Below, in pieces: positions 1 to 11,402 of a DNA stretch of 64,000 nt; the stretch's first letter is position 1; each line of letters opens with the position of its first letter. A program made the position numbers and the translations under genes. Where the stretch lies: positions 76,677,001 through 76,741,000 of the forward strand of contig CM032229.1 of the NCBI GenBank assembly GCA_019009955.1. The letters run 5' to 3'. A model generated the notes under the pieces. It was given only the letters and a program-made list of their open reading frames with translations. It was not told where the DNA came from and did no database searches. Origin of the DNA: Riptortus pedestris (Eukaryota > Arthropoda > Insecta > Hemiptera > Alydidae).

Positions 1-684
1 AGTTGGAGCGTGTAGTGAGAGGACTTATGACAGATAGAGCTAGAGTACATGTGCTGTAGGTACAAGGGAAGTGGCATGTCGTAGGCCACAGTGCCTCGTC
101 CCTCTCCCAGGGGCACAGTATAATATCGCTGCCAAATAGCACTACACACAGCCATGTTTCATTTAATTAAATGCTGCCGACCTGTGGAATGCCCGCCCTT
201 CACCAATCGTTCCGTCGCTAAAATGCACTTTATATATACGACAAATAACCATAGATAATGTTCACGCAGGAATGCAGAGATACTCTTGCAACTGCATATT
301 AAATTATATTCGTAAATTCAGATAGATGAAACGGATAATCCAACAATTTACTGTTGTAACAATAAAAGGTATTTCAAGGGATAGTAGTCATCACATGAAA
401 TGGCGGAAAAGTTAGTTGGATACGGGAAGGTACTTTAACTTGGATTCCTCAAGCGTTTAGTTTTTTTTTTTGTTTTTCTTTTTTTTTTTTTTTTTTTTTT
501 TTTTCTGTTAATCGAAATAAATATTGAAAGAAATTCCAACATATAAATCTCTTCTTTGCTCCTTAGGGGTATGGGGAAAAAAAAACTTTCAAAACTCTTC
601 GTCCCTATAGCGGCGACTCGCTGGCAAGTGAGTCGTTCGCTATAAAAAAGGCCCAAGTAACCTCACCGTACAAAAATATACCAC
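1..684. other. AT-rich non-coding stretch with poly-T tract
   Basis: No credible gene is visible. The one notable item is a T-rich tract at about 461-504, whose minus-strand reading gives a lysine-run ORF that is low complexity rather than coding. Confidence 0.6.
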
Positions 685-764
685 CTCAGGTAAGAAAAAA
701 CGCCTCGTTCCTTCACTATTCTATTGAGAATAGTGAAGGAAAGAGGCGTTTTTTCTTACCTGAG
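685..764. repeat. Near-perfect 38-bp inverted repeat (hairpin)
   Basis: Arms 685-722 and 727-764 pair with one mismatch around a 4-nt loop (ATTG). The outer ends read CTCAGGTAAG on both strands, so each arm carries a consensus-like 5' splice donor (CAG/GTAAG). The length fits a tiny foldback element or a small-RNA precursor. No second copy was noticed in the window and no flanking duplication was recognised. Confidence 0.85.
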
Positions 765-824
765 ATAATAATTCCTTCACCATCCAGCACCTCAAAAATG
801 GATATGAAAAATATACCATGTGTT

Positions 825-828
<4 letters not shown>

Positions 829-873
<45 letters not shown>
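829..873. repeat. (TA)n microsatellite
   Basis: About 45 bp of uninterrupted TA. Unlike many TA arrays in this window, it is not flanked by recognisable HLE1 sequence. Confidence 0.9.
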
Positions 874-880
<7 letters not shown>

Positions 881-1865
881 GTTATTAGAAGTGCCAGTTT
901 TCCGGGTTTAAGATGTTAGCTGCACTGCCTTAAGTGGCTGTTGAAACGTCTCTCTGTAAATAGACTTTTTATTTATTTTACTTCAATATTTCAGAACTCC
1001 GCAACTAGGGCGATATTGCTCTAAACTAAAAACAACAAAAGTGATAATCTAATACTTTTGGAATGATGCATTTGTAAAATATATGCTCTATCACTTACCA
1101 ACTCATTTTATGAGCCATATTACAGAAAATTTCGCATTACCTGCAACAAAAAATACCTAAATTATTAACAGTTCACTAGGAGCGTTTGTTTTAATTGTTA
1201 CTTAGTAAAACACATCGTCCAATATAAGATATATTTATTTCTGTTTCTCAGAATTATTCTATAATGAGAATGGCTTACCACCTTAACTTCAGAAACATAA
1301 AGTCTGAGAATTATTTAGGGAACCTTAACCATGGCAATCGAAGAGCAATTGAACAGACCATAATTATCTCTCACTAAATGTATAGAAAGCCATATGATCT
1401 TCCCGACATCTGTTGGACTATATGTGAATTTTAATGTAAGCGTTTAAACGGATTTTATAAAATTTATATACCCTTATGTATAGGTTACTCTAGTGCCCTT
1501 TGAGTATTATTCAGTCATTCTTTCTTTAGAAAGTATACAGAATATATCATTCGTTAAAAATTAAAAATACTTGGACGTTGTTTATCTGTTCGCTAAGTGC
1601 TGAAGTTGATGGAAATCTGGCCACTCGACCTCTCTCAACCAAGATGAGCCCAGAATGAGGTTGTAAAAGGATGTTGATGGAAATATCTTTTTTAACGTTA
1701 AATGTCCGGTCTATAATAAAAAAAAATAATAATCAATCAAAATCACGTGCTTTTAACTATTTCTTATGTATTCCCAGTTTCTAAAATGTGGTTGAACACT
1801 TGAATAATTTAACGCCACTGAATTTGGTAAATCAAATAAAGGGTTGGAACCACCAATATAGATGA
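874..1865. other. AT-rich stretch, no gene seen
   Basis: Stop-rich in all frames. I see no repeat-family similarity or structured motif here. Confidence 0.5.
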
Positions 1866-2032
1866 TACTGTTGTCACATCTGTTGGCGTATACCGTCGTC
1901 ACTGGCTGATGGTCGAGAACTGTACAACTCTAGGCGGCTTGAAGATGGTGCCTTTGCATCGAAAGCGCTTGCCAACTGTACTCGACCGTCAGCCAGTGAC
2001 GACGGTATGCACCGACAGATATGACCACTGTA
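1866..2032. mobile_element. MITE with long terminal inverted repeats (Tc1/mariner-like)
   Basis: Arms of about 58 bp at 1866-1923 and 1975-2032 are inverted copies of each other. Their shared core includes ATACCGTCGTCACTGGCTGA. Inside the flanking TA dinucleotides the right-hand terminus reads CAGTGGTCA and the left reads CTGTTGTCA. A TA target duplication with CAGT-type ends is typical of the Tc1/mariner superfamily. The element is only about 167 bp and has no coding capacity, so it would be non-autonomous. Assignment to the superfamily is inferred from the termini only. Confidence 0.7.
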
Positions 2033-3080
2033 TTTATTTGAAATATGCAATTACTCCGTATATCGCTCTTTTCTATTGTAAATAATTCAAAATAAAATAA
2101 AATAATGCATTACCATAGGACTAATAATTGTGAGTAACACCCATTCTATTGAAAATAAAATGAAAGAATAATGCTTGTTGGAAAATGAGGCAAATGTTTA
2201 TTTGTACTTTTTTTCATTCATTCGTTTCAGAAACATTTCGGTCCCTTAGCAACCAGAAAACGATATTGCCCAATACAAATTAAAGTATGAGTTCTGACAT
2301 TTCTGGAATTTTCAGATCTGATAATGAATCTTGAAACAGTGTTTTAGCTAAGTAATTTTTAAGTGATTTAAGCGAATTAGGGCTGGCAATCACCTCTTAT
2401 CGCGGTCAAACCGACGGCTCAGTTGAAATAGGTGATAACAATCTAAGGAGCAAGTTAGAAGCTAGGTATTACAAGTTATATATTAGCAATTCAAATGCAG
2501 GGGCAAACGTTGCATGGAGGTAGAGGTGAATGGGCAGAGACAGCTGAATAGGCTTTATGTATGGGGTAGTAGGATTGGGAGCCTGAATACATAGGGGCTA
2601 CATAATACATAAAGGCACACATTGGGCCTAAGGTATCGCTCCCAATGCATCATCGGATCAGTCCCTTAACTGCTACACCCAGATTCAACCAACACTGTTC
2701 TACCTGGAATTCGGCACTCATTGTTATTTCAAATCGAGTATCGTTGATTTATCATCAAGTATTCCTTCCAAACGATCCACTCGTCACTGAAAGTCATTTC
2801 ACTTCACTAGTTCTCTCACTCGCTCTCTTTTTCTCTCTCCTCTTCCCTCCCTCTCCTATTTTCAAACGTCATCTCACAAAGAACAAAATGCATACAATTG
2901 TGATTGTCAAGAATGATTATTCATAAGACTAGAGTCGTTGGCATTCCTGAGAATTTCATTATAAATGAAATTCTTAATTACATGATCTTAAAGTAAGTGA
3001 CTATTTGATAATAATAAATGGCTTTAAATAAGCTTTTAAATGATGCAGGTAGTGGCGCCTATGATCCAAGTAGGGGAATG
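2033..3080. other. Non-coding stretch, no gene seen
   Basis: An open frame at 2645-2926 is pyrimidine-rich (TCTCTC runs) and has no protein-like composition, so it is not called. A 9-bp inverted match (ATTGGGAGC / GCTCCCAAT) at about 2574 and 2637 is too short to interpret. Confidence 0.45.
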
Positions 3081-3626
3081 TAGGGTAAAATCGGGTAGCT
3101 AAGGTTTGAAGGCTTCCAGAGACTACAATTTTTACTACAAATAAGTTAAGTTTTGTTGAAATAAAGTCTAATTATCTGTTAAAGTAACTACAGATTCAAA
3201 AACCATATCTAAATATTTAAAGAGGTTTTACCCTACCTTTTTTGTAAAAAGTCATTTTGCCCAGTTTTACCCCACTAGTAGGGTAAAACCGGGCACATAT
3301 GTTTTTCTTGTGGGAAAATAAAAATGTAAAGATTTTTAATCAAATTAATGTTTTTTTTTTAATAAAAAATTTTATTTGATGCATTAAAACAAACCCTCCT
3401 TTTGGGAACAATACAAAAAAAATAAGTAAAAATATAAACAAGTAACAACATTAATCCTTTTAGCTATTTCAAAACAATTACATATTTCAAAAAGTAAATT
3501 CATAGTTGCAAGATTTATCATATTGTTTGTCATACAGGCTTTTACAGTGAAATAATTAAACGAAATTAGGTAAAATTATACTTTTCATGTTTCGAGAATC
3601 GTGGCATAGCTGCTACCCGGTTTTAC
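3081..3626. repeat. Candidate non-autonomous DNA element with GGGTAAAACCGGG motifs
   Basis: The motif GGGTAAAA(T/C)CGGG occurs at 3082 (+) and about 3280 (+). It also occurs inverted at about 3259-3273 and 3613-3626, with a partial inverted copy near 3226. The outer pair (TAGGGTAAAATCGGGTAGCT and AGCTGCTACCCGGTTTTAC) face each other like terminal inverted repeats, and the middle pair form a short hairpin around CCACTAGTA. The interior is non-coding. Motifs of this general form occur at the ends of some pogo-like elements, but that link is a guess, and no target duplication was identified. Confidence 0.45.
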
Positions 3627-5304
3627 ACCGCGCGTAAAGTTGAAATAATACATTGCGTCATTCGAGCAAACCAAACGCTAAAGACAATTACTTAGTGCTA
3701 AAATAAAGGTAATTAAAACTTGTACTAACGGAACATGCCTGTATTCTAATTGGAATAGGAGCGCAGTACAATCAAAAACCTATTCCACCAATATCATAAG
3801 CAGGTTCCACGAAAATTGAATTATTCTCACTGTCACAAAACAACCAAGACTAACGATTTGGCGTAATGAACGTTGCTTCTTCTTCTTAGGTGGATTGTAG
3901 TTCCTCCGTTATCAGCCCGACTGCAGTACGCACAACATCTAAGAGGAGAGGTACCCGGTTTGCTCCGGACCACCCGCTTTTTCCCTACTCTCCCCTACAT
4001 AGGGCATCTGACTAGGAAATGTATTATGTCTTCTCCTTCAAGTATATTATATGCGGATCGCTCCTCTTGCTGATTTTATAGCTATTTCCACACCAGTACA
4101 GAAGAACCGTTTTTCCCATGCTAGGTGAAGTTGTTATACTAACTTTATAAACGGAATCCGTATTTCAGCTGTAACATAGAATTCTGTACCCTGAGACACT
4201 TTCATACTTCTATAAATAGACGAGTAAAATGAGTTTTGCTTCAGCCCTACTGCATTAGTTTTTGTCTGTATAGGTTGACCGGGATTGTACGTCTGCTTCT
4301 AAGAACATTGGTATCCATTTGAATGAATACGCTTTCTTCACCGTTCTTTGAAGCTCCTTGTTCTGTGTTAATTATACTTTGTCATTTATTTGGAGAGCCA
4401 TCCAATATTGCTAGCCTCTCTAAGCATTTCCGAGGGGTTCTTATACATGGCTATTCTAGAAGCTTCACTAACCAGTGAAGAGCCTTGCTTGAACACTTCA
4501 ACTTTGCGGTGCTAGAGACCATATTCGAAAAAGAACCTAGAGTTAGACCCTTTTTTTACACCTTACTCTTCTGACTGGTAGAAATTATTAAAAGTATGCT
4601 CTTTGTATGAATAAACATTTCTTATTGAATGTACCATTTTGGTAAGTTGTAATTAGTCGGCTAGGGCAAATGACTAACTAACATTTAAGAAAGACAAATA
4701 GCATTGCAACAATTCAAATGTTATTTTTGCAAAAGCCCAACAAATTTGTAGAGTTAATAAACTCATTGGAGCTACAGGATGACTGGTAATTACATTTTCC
4801 ACTGAATCAGGCCCAGTACATATTGAGAAAGATATATGCGTGCTGAGGATGCTGTAAATAACATGGTATTAATGTTGGCAATACTGAATTATAGTTTACA
4901 TGGCGGAAGGCTTCTACCTCTACCCATTACCCACTCTTAATGAATCTCTCTTATACAATATTAGCTCTACCAGTCACCAATGTTAATACCAATATCGAAA
5001 ACATGATAGATACTCTCCATGGTATGTGTACATAATTATCTAGCACATTTTCAAAACATCCACATATTACCTACTTAACCTATAACAACTACATTTTTTA
5101 TATGAACTAACTAATTTAGCACTTTTTTTTATATTTTTGAATAAAAATATCTACGCCAATCGCAGGACCAATGGGGGTGGGAGTTGTCATAAACAAATCC
5201 TTTTGCAAGAATAATTAATCTCATACCATATAGTGGTCAAATAGACAATAACTAACAACCGAAAAATTAATACATTAGCTCCGCAACTAAATTCAGTAAA
5301 ATAC
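3627..5304. other. Non-coding stretch, no gene seen
   Basis: A slightly GC-richer patch at about 3870-4075 has a short open frame of no recognisable family. The rest is ordinary AT-rich sequence. Confidence 0.45.
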
Positions 5305-5508
5305 ATTATTATTATTTACGTCCTCTTTATGCTACTATGGCTAATCGGGACGGGTTATCTACAGGTTACCACCCTTTTTGGAGTTTATTTAATGAGCCCG
5401 TCACTAAATAAATTTCTACTGACCAGGGCGGGAATCGAACCCGCAACTCTAGGTCTACCACGCAAGATTAAGACCAAGGCCTAAACTCAAACGGCCAACC
5501 TGAGCCCC
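5305..5508 (-). mobile_element. tSINE copy 1, tRNA-derived SINE, near full length
   Basis: Read on the minus strand it starts GGGGCTCAGGTTGGCC (A-box region) and continues to GGGTTCGATTCCCGCC, a good match to the Pol III B box GGTTCGANTCC. Next come TTTATTTAGTGACGGGCTCATTAAATAAA and GGTAACCTGTAGATAACCCG. It ends in GACGTAAATAATAAT. It defines the family together with the copies at 49.5, 49.8 and 53.5 kb. Confidence 0.85.
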
Positions 5509-6099
5509 AAATTCAGTATAAAAGGTAAAATATGTACAAGTGCTATTATTTACAACTAACAGAGGGTAAAAACAAATTAAATTAAAATGATAAAATTTTG
5601 GAGGAAAGTAGTGATTTACCGATTCTTACTTATCCTGGTAGACGGTGTGTATTGTGTATATTTTAAGCAGTGGGTTTTGATTTTACGTAGCTCTAAAACT
5701 ACTTGGGTTTGGTCACCAAAGTCATAATCAATATAAGTAAATATATTAATATAATAAACGAAAAAAAAAAAACTTTTTGAAAATACTGAAATACTTATAT
5801 AATGTGTGGTAACAGAAGTATATCTACAGCTTGCGCCATATTCAAGGAACCTAGTAAATACATTCACTCTGATTATAATATACGATAGAATGATAAAAAT
5901 GTGCAGTGTTAGCCGGCACATAGAATTAATATGTAAAATAATCCTTGTGAATAAGATGGGACCAATACAAAGTACTTTTTCAAAACATTTTACTATAGGT
6001 ATAACAAAAGTAAGTCACGTAGGGGAAACGTAAACTGAGCAAATTTCCCAAGCCCTGGATGACACACTGATGATCTCATCTCACCATGTATTCTTTATT
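5509..6099. other. Non-coding stretch, no gene seen
   Basis: Overlapping short open frames on both strands at 5616-6033 lack any recognisable domain and look random. Confidence 0.45.
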
Positions 6100-6460
6100 T
6101 CTAAGTACATATCCAATGAGTAGATGGGGATTTACTGAAGGCTGAAAACAAGAAAGTACAAATAGCTCGTTTAATACTTCAGTTACGAATACATGTAGAG
6201 AGCAACAACAGTTTAACAAGAATCGTTCTATATTATTTTTAGATCCAACACATAATGACGAAGATGTTTTGAATCATTGACCCCACCCCTCTCAAACCCC
6301 CTTCTATTCCTGTTCCGATTTCAGTTTTTAACGAATATGATCTTTAGTATTGAATGAAACTGTTAAAAACAATGTTAATATCACATGAACACTTTCGAGT
6401 TCAGAACGTGAGATCTTAATTTATCACAATAAAGGTCCGTTGAAAACAATATTTAGTATT
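6100..6460 (+). mobile_element. Diverged HLE1 remnant
   Basis: It retains HLE1 landmarks in forward order: GGGGATTTACTGAAGGCTGAAAAC, a GATCCAACACATAATGACG block, a C-rich CCCCTCTCAAACCCCCTTC tract, CCGATTTCAG and TTAACGAATATGATC. The TA array and both termini are missing. It is one of the older copies, judged by its many differences from the fuller copies. Confidence 0.55.
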
Positions 6461-7645
6461 TAAACTAGGAACCTGGTAAAATGGTTATAGTCAGGAACGC
6501 CTCGATTCTTGCCGGATACCCGAAACCACTGACAACTGACTCCCTGATAAATGAAATAATGAAGAAACAATTATGTAACAAGTAAAACTTGACACTACAT
6601 TTACTCATACAGTAAGTTTTGGCAAACATTTTATAACCGAAAGAGCCAGAACATGATTTACATGAAAAAAAGAAAAAAATTATTTTGTAGAACGGCACAA
6701 TGTGACAGTTAAATAATCGATAAATAAGTAGGTAGTTGAAGGCTGAAGTGGTTTTCTGAAGATGGATGTGATATTTCCCCTCTTAATTTTACGATGAGAG
6801 CCATAGTAACAAATGGCATAGACATTTATAAAGTACAATTTATAAAGATTATGAACTATAGCGTTCTGAGCAACCCCATTTCAAAGGATTTTTTTTTTTT
6901 AACAATATCAAATAGAAACTGCCGTTGAAAATCTATAAAGCTGCTTTAGACTTCAGCAGTGGGAAGATAGACAAGAAATGATGATAACTCTTTAAAAAAA
7001 ATTAGTTTAATAAATGATTTTTGATTAGGTGTTTCTTTGTTAAAGATAAAAATAGTTATTATCATTTATTGAAGCGTACACTAATAGGAATTTAATAAGA
7101 GAAATAATAAAGCTTCTCTTTTCATTAAAAATAAAATTTGAATACTGGGCAATAATTAACTTTATAAAGCTAACAAGATCTAAATTAAATACTTTACACT
7201 TTAGTGACGATGGCCTCAGAACGGAAAATTGCTCAAATATATATACAAAGGAGCCCGTGCAACTTAACTTTTATTTATGTCATCTATAGGTTGTGTAATA
7301 TTTAGGCATGTATTAGAACAAGAACCCGCATGTGCGTAATTGAGTAAAAAAAAATTGAAATTGGAACCACATGAGTTCTCTACTTCTATAAATTAAGTAA
7401 AGAAAATGTTTTGATACCATTAAAAAGTCATATACCATATATTCGTTTCAGTGCATTTAATAATCTCCACCCCCTTCTAATCCTCCCTTAGTCGATCAAA
7501 AAGACAAGTGCACAAACGTCAGGCCAAAAATAGTCAAAATGGGTTTCGGGTTGAACAAAACGGATAATTCCGATGAAATGGGAAAAACGAAAATTTCGCG
7601 TTTACTTCGTACAAGGAAGTAAAAATACCATAATAAATTTTATTT
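6461..7645. other. Non-coding stretch, no gene seen
   Basis: AT-rich with short T and A runs. A C-rich patch near 7470-7490 may be a further HLE1 relic, but it is too diverged to call. Confidence 0.4.
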
Positions 7646-7945
7646 TTAATAACATAAAAAAAGAAAAAAGGAAGTCTCAATCATCTGGCTGCAGGTCTCA
7701 ACTAAGTCACTGGTTATCTTTCTACCACTCTGCCCCATATAAGAGGCATCACATCCCATGCAAGAGATCCTATACACACTAGACCTGTCCAGGGAGTCGA
7801 AATAGTCCTCAATTCGGGGCAAACAATTTTTCAAGGACCACTTGCTACTGTAGGCGGTCACTACCACAATTTTCCTCAACTTAGATACAATCTTCTCTGA
7901 GACAGGGCCCAAGTACGTGATGGAGACAGGCAATGGCTTCAACAT
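7646..7945 (-). pseudogene. Penelope-like element fragment with GIY-YIG-type domain
   Basis: A 99-residue open frame on the minus strand. Residues about 55-80 read VYRISCMGCDASYMGQSGR, matching the N-terminal part of GIY-YIG nuclease domains as found at the C-terminus of Penelope-like retroelements (the usual pattern is Y-x-I-x-C-x-x-C-x-x-x-Y-x-G-Q-T-G-R). The upstream segment PVSITYLGPVSEKIVSKLRK resembles the linker preceding that domain in these elements. The EH-type continuation of the domain is lost after residue 85, where the frame runs into non-homologous sequence. An in-frame TGA lies just upstream of the first Met, and no reverse transcriptase motifs follow on the 5' side, so this is a truncated, dead copy. 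The composition is more GC-rich than its flanks. The family call rests on motif recognition only. Confidence 0.6.
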
Positions 7946-8992
7946 GTCGGTGACGGTGCCCTGTCATCTCTCCGGGGTCGGAGCTTCAGTCTCCCGGGAG
8001 ATACCCCCTATATCTCTTCTCTATTATTAACATTAGGTTTTTATTTTTAGTTCGTCATTTTCACTATAGTTCCTCTGGTGTAGCATTCAGGAGGAATTTC
8101 ATCCAATTATGACATGTAAATACATATTTTTAGCTAGTAATTTGTGTGTTTTTAATTTAGATAGCTTATAGGTTTTTAACTTTCTATATTTATGAAGCCT
8201 GGTTATGGTTCTATTTTTATTTATTGGCTATTTTTAAACTTTCTATTGGTTTTTATCCTATACATGTTTTTTTTTTATTGTTTTGTGACTGTTTTTGCAC
8301 AGTTAACCATGTTATGATTGTTATTTCGTCTTAAGGTTTTTATTTGTTTGCAGGCACTGACTTGTTAAGTGCACTTTGCATAAATTAAAACACTAGTAGA
8401 GGACAAGGTTTTTTTATTGGTCCTGATCACTGGTGCCTCTACTGTCCAGCATTTCGGGAGAACTCAACGTACAATGTCTATGGGATGGGAGAAGTGATCT
8501 TATTATTTTATCAAAGCTTAAAGTGGATTTCTCAATTAACTGTAAACATGAAAACGCTGTGAACAGTAAGAAAAAATGCACAGCCTTGTGTAAAATATAA
8601 TAGGGCATGAATTTTTATTTAAGCTAATCCCGGTTTTGGATTTTGGAGAACGGAGTATGGGATATTATCCTGACTATATAACTAGAGAAGGATTGGGGAG
8701 AGGACAGGAGCTGGGTGGGAATTAATTAGAAGGGCTGTCGGAGCGAGGAGTTAATCCTACCTCCCTTCTCTAACAACACTATCAGTCTTTAACTAATAGT
8801 CCTCCTACATGTCGTCAGAGGGCGCACCGCTCGCCCACTACTAGATTAAGGGATGGGGACCATGTACGATTAAACAGAAATATGTAGGTTACGAGTAAAG
8901 AAAAATGAAAGTCCATCACGTCCAGAGGCTGTAAAACTAAGAATGTTTCGCAATTGCACGACAAGCTACTGATCTGGGACTAGTTTTCTCCA
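7946..8992. other. Non-coding stretch, possibly Penelope-like flank
   Basis: The first 100 bases are GC-rich and may belong to the adjacent retroelement fragment. The remainder is T-rich, with no gene or repeat recognised. Confidence 0.4.
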
Positions 8993-9116
8993 TTTTAGCA
9001 GATTTCCCACGGGGGCGAATTGAGGTTGTACTCATGATGGGATTTTCGAAAAAGATGTCTTCCAATCCTACCCAGGAGATAACGAAAATGAGGTCCATTC
9101 AAAAATGTGTGTGTGG

Positions 9117-9179
<63 letters not shown>
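8993..9179 (-). mobile_element. HLE1 3' end fragment with TA array
   Basis: It starts with TTTTAGCAGATTTCCC (the HLE1 3' terminus read backwards) and continues through GTACTCATGATGGGATTTTCG and CCTACCCAGGAGA. It ends in a 60-bp TA array at 9120-9179. Sequence after the array is unrelated, so the copy is broken exactly at the microsatellite. The terminal palindrome is partly lost (TTTCCCACGGGGG). Confidence 0.8.
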
Positions 9180-9185
<6 letters not shown>

Positions 9186-10980
9186 GTTGATGTTTTCGAC
9201 CAGGTTATATTTATATATGGTGTTGTTATTCTTTTTGGAGTTTTGGTCAATGTTGTTGGACTGTAACCCTAGTCCTAAGTGCAATAATCTTGTGTAATAG
9301 ATTTTAAAGTATCTTTAGCCTTGCCCTGAAGACGTAAAATGTTTAGATGCTACTCATAATGACGGAGATATTTTTCAAGTTGCCCCTTCTCCACCAGGTC
9401 CAAGGAGAAAACTATACCAGTATAACAATTAAACATTAAATAAGACATTTAGTGATATAATGGCTTATTGTTAATAAGAACATGTAAGAGTGAGGGGTTT
9501 ACTGAACTGTAAATATCAAGGAATGTGCATGCCCCAGTTAATATAAACGATAGAGAAAACAATGTATAGAAAAATAAGTTTAGGAAATAAAATGTTCACA
9601 TAAAAAAATAGAGTTTGGTAACAAAAAACAGACATATCTCTTAAAAGTATATAAAGAAACTCAATTTTGTCATCTTCCAAAATGAATGGAAAGACCATTC
9701 GTAGATTTTGTTTTTCAAAAATTGCGCTAATTTAAGTGAAATCTCCTATAATTTACGACTTGTTTTTGTAATTCAAAGCGTCGTGTGTGTTGGTTAGATG
9801 AGAAAGGATTCCTTTCAGGATAATATACTTCTAGCATTGCTAATATAAATAAAGAAAAAAAAATGAGTAACACCCCGCGATCTGCAACCCTAGATTTGAA
9901 CAACACGAAGTGAATACAGTATAAGTGAGTGGTATTCACAACCTGTGAAGAAAATGCGAAGAATTAGAATGAAAATTCGAAAATATGTAACAATAACAAC
10001 CTCCAGACAGGCGCTAGAAGGATCATTAATTGAAAGCCACCTGAAGAATGAACATCTGAAATTCCTGAATGCTGTTTTGCGGGTAGTGTTGTTCGAAGCG
10101 CCTTGAATTGCTGAATACCAGCTGATTTTGGTAAGCCAATTATATTTTTTCTTGTTTTTCAAAATGGCGTATTTCCCTAGGATGGGATTTATTTTATGTA
10201 CCATGGCTATACTTCATGGACAGACAAGTATTTCTTTCATGTCGCTAATTTCATATTACATCGAAATTTTTTTTAGCATTAATATTTAGATAAAAAGTAA
10301 TAACAAAAAGCGTTGAAGCAGTAAAGAAGAAAATATCACAGTATAGTAAACCTCCAAAGTCAGCGAATTCCCAATAACATTTATTGTGACATTTACATTC
10401 GATATTTTCATAGATATTCGATAACGGCTAAGCCAGTATTTTAAATTTTAAATAATAAGATTTGGTATTACAGATTGTTAAATGAGTAGTACATATGCAG
10501 ATTATTGACTTTTAAATGCGAGTTATAATAAAAGTCAAAAACCAAATTTTTGAATTCCCACCAGTTATTCTTGTAGCGAGGACTCAAAATATAGATACAG
10601 ACTTTATATAATATTTGATTACTACTAAACTCGGTATTTATCGTTTAAGTAAAACTCCAAAACAATTAATTACTTCTTAGTTCGTTTCTAAAATTGGAAC
10701 GGTAGGAGATTAGAGAAAGGTAATGTATTGAAGATCTCATTGTTTCCTGCTGAATAAAATATTCTAAAACGTTGGCAATAGTGGATTGATTTTATTTCAT
10801 TTTCAACCGATATTCACTGTAAATGCTGATATCCTGTCAGACAAACAACTAAAAAAAAATGTTGTTTGAATATAGAATAATATTTCTTCTAAAGTGTTAT
10901 ATTACTAGAAGAACTGACAGACATTGTCCTGCATGATATTTAAAGCGATTAGGATATTAAATTTAACATTATTTTAAAAA
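9180..10980. other. Non-coding stretch with weak HLE1 traces
   Basis: Around 9340-9415 the order CTACTCATAATGACGGAGATATTTTT then CCCCTTCTCCACCAGGTCC recalls the HLE1 interior. The rest shows short random open frames and no recognised feature. Confidence 0.4.
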
Positions 10981-11402
10981 CAAAAGCTACTTTTAATAAC
11001 ACAAAAAACAACTTTTGTTATGTGCATGTTTGACTAAAAACATAGAAAATGAAATATAGCGAATTTTTTATTCAGGCCTCCTTTATAACCCCCACTCCCG
11101 TTCGAACCTAAACAAATTAATATAGCTTATAATCATGGAAGAATAAATGCCAATTTACAAATAGAGCTTTGTTAAGTTCGGTTCAATCGTTAGTGCCCAA
11201 TAACATTTTTGGCTCCCACTTTAATTTTTTAGCGTATATCTCGTTTATAATTTGTTATACGATAAAGTAAACATAACAAAAGTTACTCTAAATAACAAAA
11301 TAAACAACTTTTACCCTGTGCATATTTACCGAAAAACCAATAGGAAAAGAAATGTAGCTATTTTTAATTTTAGGCCTCCCTTATAACCCCGACTCCTGCT
11401 CC
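10981..11402. repeat. Direct duplication of a ~125-bp block, spaced ~295 bp
   Basis: Block 10981-11110 and block 11275-11402 share AAAGYTACTYTWAATAACA, CAACTTTTRYYMTGTGCAT and AGGCCTCCYTTATAACCCC in the same order, with moderate divergence. The segment after the second block (CAAATCGGTCCAGCCGTTTAGGAGGAG, about 11465-11500) resembles phrases seen in many interspersed repeats. I suspect an old interspersed element duplicated in tandem. Confidence 0.55.

Noticed and set aside
435..656. Lysine-rich minus-strand ORF
   Set aside because: It is produced by the poly-T tract at 461-504.
5416..5446. tRNA gene suggested by B-box sequences (here and at 49.8, 53.5 and 61.0 kb)
   Set aside because: The B boxes belong to a dispersed SINE with a common non-tRNA body. 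No cloverleaf with intact acceptor stem was seen.
9099..9284. Minus-strand ORF of 61 codons with tyrosine-isoleucine repeats
   Set aside because: It is a translation of the TA array at 9120-9179, not a protein. The same applies to frames at 26619-26801 and 47088-47384.
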